From Phytophthora quininea (lineage: Eukaryota > Oomycota > Peronosporomycetes > Peronosporales > Peronosporaceae): DNA of 64,000 nt. Each line of letters starts with the position of its first letter. The first letter of the stretch is position 1. Under the pieces are notes generated by a model. That model ran no database searches and was not told the origin of the DNA. It saw only the letters and a program-made list of their open reading frames with translations. The stretch spans positions 186,001 to 250,000 of the forward strand of contig JAAVTG010000711.1 in the NCBI GenBank assembly GCA_011947345.1, given 5' to 3'. A program made the position numbers and the translations under genes. Shown here piece after piece: positions 10,619-21,812 of this stretch.

Positions 10619-11457
10619 TCACGCGCTGTTTCCCGATCGCTTCGAGTTGTTGCGATCACGACGCTCGTGAATTTTTCGCAGGATGTCCTTCTTCTCATCT
10701 TCCGTTGCCTCTGGGCAGTGCACGAGCCAATGATCCCCTTGACATTTCAGGCATCCTCCGCTGGGAGGTTTGTTGTTTTCGTTGTCGTTAGACTTCTGGT
10801 TGCCTCCTTTTCCAGCTTTTCCTTGTCCCTTCGGACCAGATTTGCGATGGAGCTCAACCTTACGGGTTTTTGCCTGTGACGACTGCGCTCCGCTTTCAGG
10901 TTGGTTGGACCGCTTCCTCTTCTGGCCGCTGTCGTTCAAGCGAGTGCGCTTGCGGCGCTGGAAGTCACGATCCTGCTCAAAAGCTTTGCTCAGGATGAGC
11001 TTGAATAGTTCCTTTTCGTTGTCCTTGGCTGCTCGATTTTGGTACTTAATAGTGGTCGTCACTTCCTCGCGCAAGCCGCGCGGTTCCAGCGACTCCACCA
11101 TCAGCTTGCACTTCAGCCGAGTTCCTTCTTTCTCCTTGAAGAACTCCTGCCAGCCTTGTTCCTCGATGAACTCGCGGCTTTTGGCAAAGTACTGCATCAC
11201 GCGCTCCTTGACGTCGGACTCTTGCAGGTTGATCACCACGTTCTCCTTGAAGAGCCCCGCGACATCGGGAATAGCATTGTTCTTGACTGACGAAATAATG
11301 TCGTCGATCTTCGCGACGATGAATTCGTCCGTGACCGTGTCGGCATCGACGTCCCAGTCGAACTCGCACCACACCGCCAACAACCGGCGATCGAACGACT
11401 TCTTCACGCTGACCAGAACTTCGTTCATCTTGGCCTTGTCGTTTTTGCAACGCATGG
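10619..11457 (-). CDS. Gypsy gag, main (3') part
   Basis: Forms the particle and binds the element RNA. With the upstream piece (16851-17055) and the Copia insertion removed, the reading frame is continuous and codes for 347 residues, because the codon that spans the junction uses bases 16851, 11457 and 11456. It has a helical capsid-like region, then a basic region rich in Lys/Arg, then a CCHC zinc knuckle of the form C-x2-C-x3-H-x4-C near 10720-10760. Ends at TGA 10619-10621, in frame with the protease. Confidence 0.85.
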
Positions 11458-11462
11458 CGACT

Positions 11463-11807
11463 TGTCAGACTAGGCCGATAAGGCAGCCAGGCGACCGCCT
11501 GACTGCCGGGCGACCAAAAGACTAAATGAAACGGAAACCCCGTCAAAGTGATATACATTCGGATTATCAAGTACGAGGGGACCAGATCACAGCTGTGATC
11601 TGGATAGGCAGCGAGCTCCTGCCATCCAACCAGTGCGATGACGATAAGAGGCGAGGAGCGAGCCGTCGAGGACGCAGTCCGAAGACAAGCTCACTTCCTC
11701 TTTGCCTCAGACCCCGAGCACGAGTCTAGAGTAGGGCATTAGCATAGAGGATAAAAGGAATAGATTGTATTGAGTTTCATACACTGTCTTAAGAGTTCAT
11801 TCCAACA
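11463..11807 (+). repeat. 5' LTR of the Copia element
   Basis: 345 bp. It contains a perfect 22-bp palindrome at 11582-11603 and an AT-rich stretch near 11745-11770 that could hold the promoter. Confidence 0.94.
11582..11603. repeat. Perfect 22-bp palindrome in the Copia 5' LTR
   Basis: The arm CCAGATCACAG is followed at once by its exact reverse complement, with no spacer. The same palindrome is intact in the 3' LTR (16624-16645). It could bind a dimeric protein or fold into a hairpin in the RNA; no function is shown. Confidence 0.9.
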
Positions 11808-11818
11808 TTTCAAGTAAC

Positions 11819-12704
11819 ATGGGTGAAGCTAGCATGGACGAGAGCATCAAGATGCTGAAGTACGAAGGCAATCCCTACCATTTTGCCTCGTGGAAGGACA
11901 AGGTGCTATTTCACCTTCAAGCCGTGACCGACGAACGTTGCGTCGCAGAGCTGCTGGCAGACCGAGACGAGCCGAAGATCAAGTATCAGGATCTGCTGCT
12001 GAGTCAGACCTCCGTCCCGCCGCTCGAAAAAGGAGCAAGCGACAAGGCGAAGAGGATGCACAAGCTGCATGAGGCGTTTTTGCAAGAGCAAGCGTCACAC
12101 ATCAAGAAGCTGCTCATGGCAACTCTCCCTGCAAATTTCACGGGAGATGAGAAGCGCATGAAGGCGCCTGTCCACATGATTTGGCGAGCGATTGAGCAAC
12201 GCTTCGGCCTCAACACTGCGTCAGGTGTGGTGGGACTGATGCGCAAGTTTGACGAAGTGGCGGTTTCCGACTTCAAATCGATCCACGACCTCATGTACCG
12301 TCTGGAGGTAGCACGTGGACAGGTCAACCGTAACACGCAAGATGCGTTGGGAGTGGACCTAATCTCGACAGAGGAGATGCTGGTCAAGGTCCTATCGATT
12401 CTGCCAGCCCATCTGTGGGGATCCGCGGTGGAGTTCAAGAAGGGCGAGTTCACGCCTGACAAGGTGGGTGATAAACTTCGCGCCATCTTTGGGAACAAGA
12501 GCAAAGCCCAGATTGGCGCTCTGGACAACCAAGCAGCGGTCAACCACGTGCAAACAGGACACATCCGGCCGAAAAAGACGGTTCTTGGTAAAAGAAAGGC
12601 AGCTCAGCCGCCGGTTCAAGACATGCATTACAACCTCGGCTACATGAAGTGCCACTACTGTGCCGGTACGCACAACGACATGAACAACGTCGGGCCGCAC
12701 AAAA
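11819..12704 (+). CDS. Copia gag with zinc-knuckle start
   Basis: Starts at ATG 11819, eleven bases after the 5' LTR. The first 250 residues look like the Copia UBN2/Gag fold: an early WKDKVLFHL segment, then IWRAIEQRFG and a leucine-rich helix region. Near 12650 it begins a zinc knuckle (Cys-His-Tyr-Cys), but the frame is lost at four A (12701-12704). The remaining His/Cys of the knuckle are found one frame over, where DCPKR continues. The open frame itself runs on to 12781 out of phase. One missing A would restore a single gag-pol reading frame, the usual Copia organisation. Confidence 0.85.
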
Positions 12705-14505
12705 GATCGACTGTCCGAAGCGCGCGGAAGACAGGGCGGCCGGTATGGCTCGTCGCGACATTTGGTCGCGTGGACACCTGATACAGCGCACGACTGCGCA
12801 CGAGCCGACGCCTGTCATGAAAGGCAAGGCCAGCAACAAGCAGCGGCGCGAGATCCCGCTAGAAGAATGCCTGCAGGCACCAGTGGGAGCGTGCAAGGCT
12901 GTGCAAGAAAAGTCCCCGGCATCGCCTGTCGAAATTGCAACCCCGCCACCAAGCAATGTGGAGTTGCCAAGAACTCCGGGGTGGGACACGTCTATGAACG
13001 ACGGAGATGAGCCAATGGACGTAGTCGTCAATGCGGTTGCTACGGCTGACACTGCGAAGCAATCTGATGGTGACGTCGACATGGAAGAAAAGCCAGCGTC
13101 AACCAGCAAGCTAGAGATGACGCTGACGACGAAGCGGTTTGCTGGCATGATGAACAACCTCGAGAAGAAGGTGCGTAGAATGTTCCCGTGTCTGTTGGGC
13201 GTTGAGCCATATCTAACTGGTTGTGACTGGGTTTTAGACTCCGGATGTGGCCACGGTTTAACGAGCGAGGCAGCACGATTCGTGCACAAGGTGCCCAACA
13301 CACAGTACACATTTACGTTTGCACAGGGCTCTAAGCATTCAAATACACACATTGGTACAATCAAACTGTATTTACGGGGCCCAAAGGGCATTAGACCGTT
13401 TCTGTTCGAAAACATAGCGTTGGTACCACATGCTACCTCGAATATTCTGAGCGAATTCTGGCTCAGAAGAAGTGGGTACCAAATATTTGGCTCACTAAAT
13501 GGAGACTTTAAATTCGTATTTTATGAGAACGAGCTAGTCTTTGTTGCAAAGGCAATAAATGGGGCCTACTATATTCAAAGTAAGACGTTGCATGAGAGGC
13601 AGATGCTCTGTAATGCGGTAAAAGCCGAACCTGTTCGATTCCTGAACACACCAGGATTGCAAAGGTCAGCCAAAACACTGAAAGAATGGCATGTAAAGCT
13701 TGGGCACTTAAATAAAGAGGCACTAATATCGATGCTAAGTAGCAACATTGCTGCTGGTCTGCCCACTATGAAGGCGTCAACGCTGAGAGATATACCGTTC
13801 TTCTGCGCAACATGTGCGGAGATGAAAAAGAAAAGAATGTCCTACAGGAATGCAAAGGGCGATAGAGATGAAAGACCTATTAGCACCATCCATATGGACA
13901 CGAACGGACCCATGAGGACTTTAGGGGTCTACGGAAGCTCGGGTACCATAAAGTACTTCCTGAGCATCATTGATGACAGCACGTCGTGGCGTTGGACATA
14001 TGTCCTTCGCCATAAAACGGAAGTGTTCGAGAAAGTAGAGGAGCTCCTGCTCCAGCTGGAGCGAGAAGGAAAGTTCACAATTCACCGGATTCGATCAGAC
14101 GGCGGTACAGAGTTTGTGAATGCCGCGTTTAAATCCTTCTGCAAAGGGAAGGGGATTGTCTTTCAGACATCCAATGTCTACAGTCCCGAAGAAAACGGAG
14201 CAGCAGAGCGGGATCATCAAAGCAAACTTGACCGAGTACGCTGTGCATTGAAAGATGCGGATATGGCCCACAGATGGTGGCCAGAGGCTCTCATGTATAT
14301 GACCTACGTGCAAAATCGCACACCTATGAGACGCTTGGGAAACAAGACACCATATGAAATGGTGCATGGGAAACCACCAAACGTCGGCAACCTGCCAATA
14401 TGGGGATCGATATGCTTTGCTCATGTCCCTGCCGCATTGCGCAAAGACAAGAAACTATCTGCAAGAGCAGTAAAATGTCGGTTCCTTGGGATGTCGGACG
14501 ATACA
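12705..14505 (+). CDS. Copia pol, protease and integrase part
   Basis: Protease: the catalytic Asp is in VLDSGCGHG (about 13228-13254). Integrase: zinc domain with HVKLGH and the CATC pair (about 13690-13815), then the D,D,E core in HMDTNGP (about 13891), RSDGGTEF (about 14092) and SPEENGAAER (about 14182), followed by the conserved KTPYEMVHGKPP tail (about 14344). The region between the gag knuckle and the protease is Pro/Thr/Glu-rich and acidic. The frame changes at AAAGG (14505-14509) to the one used by the RT, consistent with one missing base. All catalytic residues are present. Confidence 0.88.
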
Positions 14506-16233
14506 AAGGATACCGCCTGTGGGATGTGTACAACAACAAGCACCTTGTATCTAGGGATGTGCTGTTTGACACTACAAACGTGGACAACATTGTACAGAAA
14601 GCGTTTGGAGACGAAAAGTCTGAGCTCACTTCTCAATCTGGGTCGTGCGAGATACCCGGAGCAGTGGGAGTCCAAACACCCGCAACAGAGAGTGAGACTA
14701 CCACAACAGTGGGAGACCAAGCACCTGCAATGGCAACTACCAAAGCAGTGGGAGATTTACATAAGAGAAGACGTGCTGGCTTAGTGGAGAACCATATTCG
14801 AGAGCCACGACCACGTCGAGAAACTAAGAAACCGAAGCGGTATCAGGATTATCAGTGCTTTCAAGCGAGTATTGACAAGAACATCGCGCATGAGATCCTG
14901 CAGAACCGAGTACCTACACCACGCTCCATCAAGGAAGCGTTGAATCGGCCACATCGTGAGCAATGGAAACATGCCCTTGAACTCGAGTATGACTCTCTCT
15001 TAGAGAATGGAACATGGAGGCTGGTTCGCCTACCACCAGGTCGAAAGGCACTGCCATGTCATTGGGTGCTAGTGGTAAAATACAACGCCGACGGAAGTGT
15101 CGAGAGGTTTAAAGCCAGACTTGTTGCGCAAGGTAATCACCAAGAATTTGGGGTTGACTGCGACGAGGTATACGCACCTGTGGCTCGGTTTGAGTCTTTA
15201 CGACTTGTACTAGCGATCGGAACGATATTAGACTGTCATATCCATCAGATGGATGTCCATACAGCTTTCTTAAATGGTACTATGGAGGGAGAACAGAAAA
15301 TTTACATGAGGCAACCTCACGGTTTTGTGAAGCGAGGCCACGAGAATCTGGTCTGTGAACTTCTAAAGAGCATTTATGGACTAAAGCAAGCCCCACGGAT
15401 TTGGTATAGAGTCCTTCATACCTTTCTCATGTCAATGGGTTTTGTCCGTTGTCACAAAGAGTTTTGTATCTACGTGCAAAAAGTGGGAGATGAATGGCTG
15501 ATTGTTGTGGTGTATGTTGACGACCTCACAATCATGTCTCGAGACATGAGACTCATCAACGAGCTGAAAGCTGAGCTGTCGAGAAGGTTCAAAATGAAGG
15601 ACCTTGGTGATATCCACTGCATCCTCAAGATGGAAGTTCACCGAAACAGAAATCAACGCGTGATGATGATCTCACAGCGGAAGTACATCGCAGAACTACT
15701 CACAAAGTATAAACTGGGTAACAGTGCGCCAGTACTAACGCCGCAAATACCTGGTGTCACACTAGAGCCAGAGACCCAAATGAATGCAGAACAAATTGCT
15801 GCACAACCGTTTGACTACCGAGGAGTCGTTGGATCACTCCAATATTTAGTCCGTGGAACTAGACCGGACATTGCCAACGCGGTTAGAGAGCTAAGCAAGT
15901 TTCTATCATGCTACAACCGCACACACTGGGATGCTGCTAGGCGAGTACTCAAATACTTGAAAGGAACGTCGACGTACGGTCTGTTGCTCGACGGGAAAGC
16001 GAGTAACGTGACTTACGAAGTGTACACAGACGCGAGCTTCGCGTGTCAACCTAAAGAACGTAAATCCGTAACTGGGTATGTGATCAAAATGGCCGGAACC
16101 AGTGTGTCATGGTGCAGTAGTAAACAAGCAAGCGTGTCACTCTCGACTGCTGAAGCAGAGCTTATCGCACTAAGTGAAGGAGCCAAAGAAAGTGAGTGGC
16201 TGTGGCATCTCCTTGGAGAAATGGGTTTTCCCA
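14506..16233 (+). CDS. Copia pol, reverse transcriptase and RNase H start
   Basis: Begins with the linker that follows the integrase, rich in Thr/Glu and Arg/Lys. The RT_Copia domain shows the expected blocks: KARLVAQG (about 15112), HQMDVHTAFLNG (about 15244), LKSIYGLKQAPR (about 15364) and the catalytic pair in YVDDLTIMS (about 15511). RNase H starts with YTDASFA (about 16021) and includes LSTAEAELIALSE (about 16141). The frame changes at AAAGGG (16233-16238); the last RNase H part is in the next entry. Confidence 0.9.
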
Positions 16234-16498
16234 AAGGGTACCAGTGCAAGTATGGTGCGATAGCAACGCAGCCATCAGCATTGTGAGAAACCCGGGCAAC
16301 CATAAAGCCAACAAGCATATTGAGATCCGATATCTCTTCACGAGAGATCTGGTAGAGCTTGGCCGCCTCAACATTGAGTATTGTTCGACAACCGAGATGA
16401 CGGCGGACATTCTCACAAAGGCACTACCAACAACACAATTTCTAAAGCTAAGAGAGAAGCTAGGTGTCAGGGATCTAATGTTGTCCCCTAGTACTTAG
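16234..16498 (+). CDS. Copia RNase H, C-terminal part
   Basis: Continues RNase H in a new frame: WCDSNAAISIVRNP (about 16262), KHIEIRYLFTRDLV (about 16315) and ADILTKALPTTQF, the standard end of Copia polyproteins. Stops at TAG 16496-16498, six bases before the 3' LTR. One missing G in the run at 16236-16238 would join it to the preceding part. Confidence 0.9.
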
Positions 16499-16504
16499 TG
16501 GGAG

Positions 16505-16850
16505 TGTCAGACTAGGCCGATAAGGCAGCCAGGCGACCGCCTGACTGCCGGGCGACCAAAAGACTAAATGAAACGGAAACCCCGTCAAAGTGATATACAT
16601 TCGGATTATCAAGTACGAGGGGACCAGATCACAGCTGTGATCTGGATAGGCAGCGAGCTCCCTGCCATCCAACCAGTGCGATGACGATAAGAGGCGAGGA
16701 GCGAGCCGTCGAGGACGCAGTCCGAAGACGAGCTCACTTCCTCTTTGCCTCAGACCCCGAGCACGAGTCTAGAGTAGGGCATCAGCATAGAGGATAAAAG
16801 GAATAGATTGTATTGAGTTTCATACTCTGTCTTAAGAGTTCATTCCAACA
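16505..16850 (+). repeat. 3' LTR of the Copia element
   Basis: 346 bp, one base longer than the 5' LTR (an extra C near 16661). It carries the palindrome at 16624-16645. The host-side duplication CGACT follows directly. Confidence 0.94.
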
Positions 16851-17055
16851 CGACTTCCTCCTCATACTCACGGCGCAGCTTGCGCCACTCCACGAGCGCA
16901 GCATGCGACGTGCTCTTCAGCTGCGGGGCCGCGAGAGGCATGAACAGCGCCAGCGGCACAGTAGAAGGTTGAGCATTTGCTCCAGTCGCCAACGATCCTG
17001 CGTCTTGCATTGGTTGCCCCGAGGGTCGTGAGTTGTTGCGCGTTGAAACAGTCAT
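16851..17055 (-). CDS. Gypsy gag, 5' part cut off by Copia
   Basis: ATG at 17053-17055, 33 bases inside the 5' LTR. It encodes the first 68 residues of Gag, Ser/Thr/Pro-rich with a final charged helix. The reading frame enters the main gag at 11457 if the Copia element and one copy of its 5-bp duplication are taken out. The Copia insertion thus hit an uninterrupted gag reading frame. Confidence 0.85.
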
Positions 17056-17087
17056 GTTCGTTGACCTTTCACAGCTAAAGAATTCTT

Positions 17088-17441
17088 TGTAGTGGGTCTC
17101 AGATAACAGGTAACACTTGGCGAGGGAAGCTGGCACTTCCACTAAGTTTTTGCCGAGTGTATTGCTGTCGGCTTCGAGGTAAATGTAAAACTGATCAAAC
17201 TAAACATGCATGCCGACTAACCGCTCTACACTTCCACTACCAACGTCCCAGTAGTGGCTCGACATGGTGATGGCACGTGCCACCACCTGTACCAGCCTGA
17301 GTTGACGTACGACTACACAAGCTGTAGCATTAGCTCACTGCTAGCCAACCTGCCGTGGCTGACTGCAACCAGTCGCTTACTCGCGCCAGACTCGACTGCA
17401 TTGCGTGTGGTGGTTGGGCTTTCATGCCGCTACCCACTACA
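17088..17441 (-). repeat. 5' LTR of the Gypsy element
   Basis: 354 bp, same ends as 6470-6823. The target duplication CAGT follows at 17442-17445. Confidence 0.93.
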
Positions 17442-17445
17442 CAGT

Positions 17446-17934
17446 GCACGGTTCCAACAACGTCGCACCAATCCCTCCCCGATATTTCCACTTGCTGCAT
17501 GGCTGCCAGGAATTCACTTGAATACTGCCACGGGTCGTCTGAACATCCTAGCAACCCCCCACGAAGGAGGAGACTCTAATGACCGTCTCCCCAGTAGCTT
17601 GCAGAACCAGGAGAGCTGACTGCCGACTCGATCCGTGGCAAGTATTGGGAGTCACAAACTCCTGGGAGAAACCCATAAATGCAGTGACATCCATCGCCAC
17701 CAAGACGTTGAAAAGCTCCATCGCCTCTCGAACCAGCTGCAATTGACTTTTCTCAGCGGTTGCTGGAATCTTGAGCACCAATTGGTACTCGATGGACGCC
17801 ATCGACCGAGGCCAACATGTCAACGACACGCACAGTGGCGCCACCGTAGGAGAGATGAGGTAGGTATCTGGAGGTCCACAGAGGAAGCCCCGAAGCGCTT
17901 CCGCCCACGGCTGCAGGAACGACCACTTGGTCAT
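17446..17934 (-). pseudogene. A1 copy of the A/B family, upstream piece
   Basis: Starts at ATG 17932-17934 and reads toward the Gypsy. It carries the N-terminal family motif FLQPWAEALR, a CWP motif and the helix ELFNVLVAMD. It is about 97% identical by eye to A3 (36601-37092). Both lack bases at the same spot, where A2 has an uninterrupted TWGQLLGC; A1 lacks two bases there and A3 one. The gene was therefore probably damaged already before the Gypsy inserted. Product and function unknown. Confidence 0.75.
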
Positions 17935-17990
17935 GGCTGTATCCACCCGGTTTGGAAAACCCAATCGGAATCAGATCGAGCCCAGTAAAA
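17935..17990. promoter_or_regulatory. 56-bp spacer between divergent A1 and B1
   Basis: Only 56 bases separate the two start codons. The spacer is nearly the same as that at 31194-31250, in the other orientation. On the A1 sense strand, a TCATTTTTACT segment resembles the oomycete initiator and overlaps the complement of the B1 start codon. Confidence 0.5.
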
Positions 17991-19860
17991 ATGATCGAGT
18001 CGGACTTGCTGTTGCTGAAGCCGTGGCGGGCCGTGCTACGGCGTATGGGTGCGCATGGAAAAGGTCATTTCCACAACAGCGATGTGAACGGGTCTGTGGA
18101 TGCTGTCTTCCAGTGCTGGCTTAAGTATGTGTACCTCCAACAGACGACCCCCGTCTTCCTTGCTATTGACTTCCCAATTGATCAAGAACCCAATTACCGC
18201 CAGCCACGTCGAGAAGCGATGCAGCGTTTCACTCTCCTGGCTGCAATTCATGGCGCCGTATTCAGCAAATTCCTAAAGATCCCAGAATGGTAGGCCTCTG
18301 TCACCCGATGGAGTGGAAAAGGAATGGAAGGCGGTGCACGCTTCCATTCAGTGGAATGTTAAACATGAAGCGGCTTGGACGTCTGGCTGGCAGGAATACA
18401 CAAATGAAAAACAACCTGAGACTTTCCGGAGGAAACTCGGATGTGGATATTCCATCGGTCGTGCAGATGGCTGTTGTTGCCGATGCTTCGAGGCTACTAG
18501 GCTACTACAACTATGGAATCAATCACCACGAAAGGAAAACGATGCGATTGTCAGTAGCACGTGGGTCTGGCAGGCGAATGTTGTTTCTGGCATTGAAGAC
18601 GTGGTGGTAGCGCTGCTTCGAGACACGGTGGATCGACTTTGGCTAAGGACCGATGAGACCTTTCTCGCTGAAGAACCAACTGGAGCAACACTTGTGAATA
18701 CTGGGCTCTTGGCGAGTACCACAATCCGTGGCCGTTCTTTAGGATGGCTGTCAAGTCAAGAACGTTTTGCTCCTCGGAGAAACTTCAGCAAACTGGGCGT
18801 CGTGTGCAGCGACTTCATGGCTGCATCGACGTACTCGGCTCTGGCTAAGTCGTCTGCAATCGAGCATCTCGAATTTTGGCAGGGATGCGAAAGCGAACCG
18901 GTTCATGCCGACAGATCCCGTCGTTTGGAACTGGATGGCGTACTCTCTGTTCAACAAAGTGTCATGATGTGGCTGCTGTCGCGGCAGTGATGCAGACCAA
19001 TTACCCAGAACCAGTTTTTGAAGTGCCGGACTCGATGGATCCTTCTCAGTATGGCTTCATCAACGTTCCTTCGGGAACGGTATTAAAAGATTCTTTTACG
19101 ACTACGGGAACGAACGATACGACGAGCTTCGTCCTTTCGAGTGGTTGTCGCTGCCGAGCGCTCTACAATCCTGCCGCAATGGAGGATTCTGTGAATGTCG
19201 TGGTTCCTGGATACGGCATTTGCAAATGAGGCTCGATGGAGTGAACCAGTTTGAGTCAGACGAACTTGGTGGTCTTAAAGGTGACATGAATCGCTCGGGT
19301 GGAGGTCATTATCTTACTCTAATCTTCGAGTGGCCTACAACCTCCTCCAGTGACTAAGTTGTTGATGTAGATTGGGAACAACCTTCGATCGCTCGATATG
19401 ACGACTATTACACTGCGACTTGTCCCTACTTGGAGGAGGTTCACCTCATCGGTTTGATATATCGGTCTCTGAGCTTGCGTTCGAGAGGGAGCTTCGAGAA
19501 TGGGGTGTTAAGAAGCTCGTTTTCAACAATGTATCCGAAACAATATGCGGGTTGTTGGATGTGCTAGAGGACGGGAGATCGAATGTCTTGTGAACTTGTG
19601 AAAGTTGAGATCGAATTTCGGCATGAAATCAGCAATCGCAATGTGAATGGACTCAAGATTCTTGACAGCGAGCTTCTGCCTGTTGTCAAAGAAAAGCTCC
19701 CGTTGAGATGCAAGGCTGCGATGCTCAGTGCAGCTGCGAATGGGCGTGGAGCAGTAATTTCTCACCTGAATGCAAACGTCCTGAGTGTGATATTTGGGTT
19801 TGCTGCTATCCCTGCACAACGAGCTGTTCGCATTACGTTTTCAGGCATAGAGAAGTTGGA
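17991..19860 (+). pseudogene. B1 copy of the A/B family
   Basis: Starts at ATG 17991. In order along changing frames it has KPWRAVLRR (N-terminal motif, about 18018), DRLWLRTDE (about 18630), STYSALAK (about 18829), CRCRALYNPAAMED (about 19150) and the C-terminal VIFGFAAIPAQRAV (about 19789-19830). These are the family landmarks seen in B2 and B3. Frame changes occur after 18293, near 18880 and beyond 19230, with both possible directions of shift, and a stop follows the CKM-equivalent position. It is a decayed gene. An open stretch of about 50 codons ending at 20064 downstream is not part of the other copies and is unrecognised. Confidence 0.75.
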
Positions 19861-20041
19861 TCAGCACACAAAAGAGTTGAATCGTATTATCTTCCTCTAT
19901 AGACAACAACACTACGAGGAACAGATCCAAGCAAACCGAAAGGTGAAGTCGACGCCATAGTGCTGCAGAGTAAACTGGAGGATAAATACGACCCAGACGA
20001 ACAAGCGATTTTCAATCTTGCGTCTCGAGCACAAATGCCAA

Positions 20042-21543
20042 CTAATAAAGAGCTGATAAGTTGAATTTTCGTTGAAGAGTAGCATGCAATACCACGAATA
20101 CCATCTCCAAGGCCACATACACAGCGAGGCTTGTCAACATCGCCTGCAGTTGGTCTGGTTGCACATTCCGAGTGTGTGGATAGTATTGGTGATTTGGAAG
20201 CTGACAGAGGATCTCCAAGTAAATGGCAAAAAGCATAGGTACAGCGAACCCGACATACATCACAGGAACGAGATACTCGGCGTGGAAAAGTAGCTTCAGG
20301 GTGCTGCCAACTAGCTTCAACTGGATTTCTGCTCGTGTACTTCTAGCAAGACGTTGGAAAGAAGAAAAAACCACCAGACTGGCGTTGCTTATTAATGTTC
20401 TTGCCTCCGATTCGCGAACCTCCGGTAACTTGAGCGTTTGTTCCAACCCAGTAATTGTACCATGTTGGATCCTGCTCGAAACACTTTGGCGAGCGACAAA
20501 TATCTCGAGTATTTGTTCAGCTTCGACGCCAAGTTTTAACGGAGCCCGAACTCGAATCGATGGTCCGATTGAAATCTGAAAGCCTGGAGATTGTGGCAAA
20601 TGGTCCCCATCGCCGGAACAAGATTTATCGACGCAGGTCCTTCCTCACCAGAGTTGGAAACAAATAATGAACGCAGTTGCTGAATGAAGCGCGTCTGGCG
20701 GAGTAAAGATTGATGAGATACCACCTCATTCCCAGCGACGAGCCTGACAATGATGAATTTGGCTAGCGTGAATCTGGTTGCCTGTATGCACGCGGCCACG
20801 TACAAGGCATTGAAGACTTCGACCGAGAAAACCACAATAGACGGAATGTAATCTTCCAAGTGGGAGCACGACCACGCCACGACGTTTTTCATGACGAGCT
20901 TTGTGAGTGGAAGCAGAAACACATGACCGACACGTTGTTTCGCGTTGGCTTCGAAGTATACTGCGCTGAATGCCGGATAAATTACAGCAAGAGGTGCTTG
21001 GGAACCTAACACATACAATTGCAGTTTAAGCTCCTGCGCAAGACCAGGATTCAATGTGAATGTCTTAGGTCCGATGGTGACTATGAACGCAACCAGGAGG
21101 ATGACAAAGCACGCCTCAACGCCGATAACAATTCCGAACGGGACAGGAAAAAAACACTTGCGATGGCTATCACGGTTGCGATATAAACACTTGTTGCTAC
21201 GATGCTCATGGCCAGGCATTGAACCATCGATATCTGCAGTCGCGCCACCACATCAGTGATCTGGTAAGCACTTTCAGCCAAGATAACCACTCCACTGAGA
21301 AAAAGCGAATCCTAAACATGTAGTTGGCCTTCCAACCCTTACTTGGATCGTGAAGCGGATACACTCAAAAGAAGTATCGCAATCGGAGCAGGAAGTGGAG
21401 TCAAGACGCACACCAGTACTGCTCGAATTACCGACGTTTTCTCGTTGTTCCTCTGGAAATTTTGGCGATACACGTGAACAAATTTATGGCCAAAAGCAAG
21501 AGCTCTACGAGGAAGTTCATGATTGAAAGTGCTTTTAGCTGCC
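20042..21543 (-). pseudogene. Multi-spanning membrane protein, frame-broken
   Basis: Read on the minus strand from about 21543, this gives at least seven hydrophobic helices separated by short loops: around 21400-21460, 21260-21300, 21090-21200, 20990-21050, 20780-20880, 20290-20340 and 20060-20210. A short motif between the first two, GWKANYMF, fits an oomycete family of multi-helix membrane proteins as I remember it. Coding passes through several frames; two breaks (near 21290-21220 and near 20600-20540) fit one missing base each, while one near 21370 does not. Function unknown; no transporter signature is seen. Confidence 0.5.
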
Positions 21544-21812
21544 GATACAGGGGTGATTCGAGCGACAGGTCTGAAGCTCTTTAGTTATGACATCACCTTG
21601 AAGTGGCTCAGCTTCACTCGCATCGACTAAAAGACCGTCACTTGCTGCAGTAGCTGGAATTAGTTCCACCATCCCATTCCTAAGATTGCTTTCAAGACAT
21701 GTGTTGTGCTATGCGTTTCGGTGGCGACGCATATAGTGCCATGGGAAGTGACGTTATACAAATTTGGCTTGTTCCAACAGTGTCATTCTCGCTTGTACAG
21801 CTGCTGAGGATG

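Larger units (their letters stand above)
11463..16850 (+). mobile_element. Copia-type LTR retrotransposon inside the Gypsy gag
   Basis: LTRs of 345 bp (11463-11807) and 346 bp (16505-16850) begin TGTCAGAC and end ATTCCAACA. They differ by three substitutions and one base of length. A 5-bp duplication CGACT flanks it (11458-11462 and 16851-16855). The order gag, protease, integrase, RT, RNase H is Copia (Pseudoviridae-like). A purine-rich stretch (AGTGGGAG) abuts the 3' LTR. No standard tRNA-Met primer site was recognised after the 5' LTR; the gag ATG is only 11 bases downstream. Three single-base frame changes interrupt the polyprotein although the LTRs are almost identical. Confidence 0.95.
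6470..17441 (-). mobile_element. Gypsy-type LTR retrotransposon, interrupted by a Copia element
   Basis: Two 354-bp LTRs (6470-6823 and 17088-17441) begin TGTAGTGGGT and end ACCCACTACA. They differ at three positions by eye, so insertion is recent. Four bases, CAGT, are duplicated outside both ends (6466-6469 and 17442-17445), and the A3 gene has the unoccupied site with a single copy (37089-37092, read as ACTG). Gene order on the minus strand is gag, protease, RT, RNase H, integrase, which is Gypsy (Metaviridae-like) order. A polypurine tract (GGAAGGGGA on the minus strand) abuts the 3' LTR at about 6825-6834. Without the Copia insertion the element would be about 5.6 kb. Confidence 0.93.

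Noticed and set aside
12540..13415. Antisense open frame of 291 codons
   Set aside because: It lies opposite Copia gag-pol, which has clear domains; the frame is a shadow of its codon usage.
12701..16238. Programmed frameshifting in the Copia polyprotein
   Set aside because: The three changes fall inside domains (zinc knuckle, integrase tail, RNase H) and not at borders, so they are better explained by missing bases.
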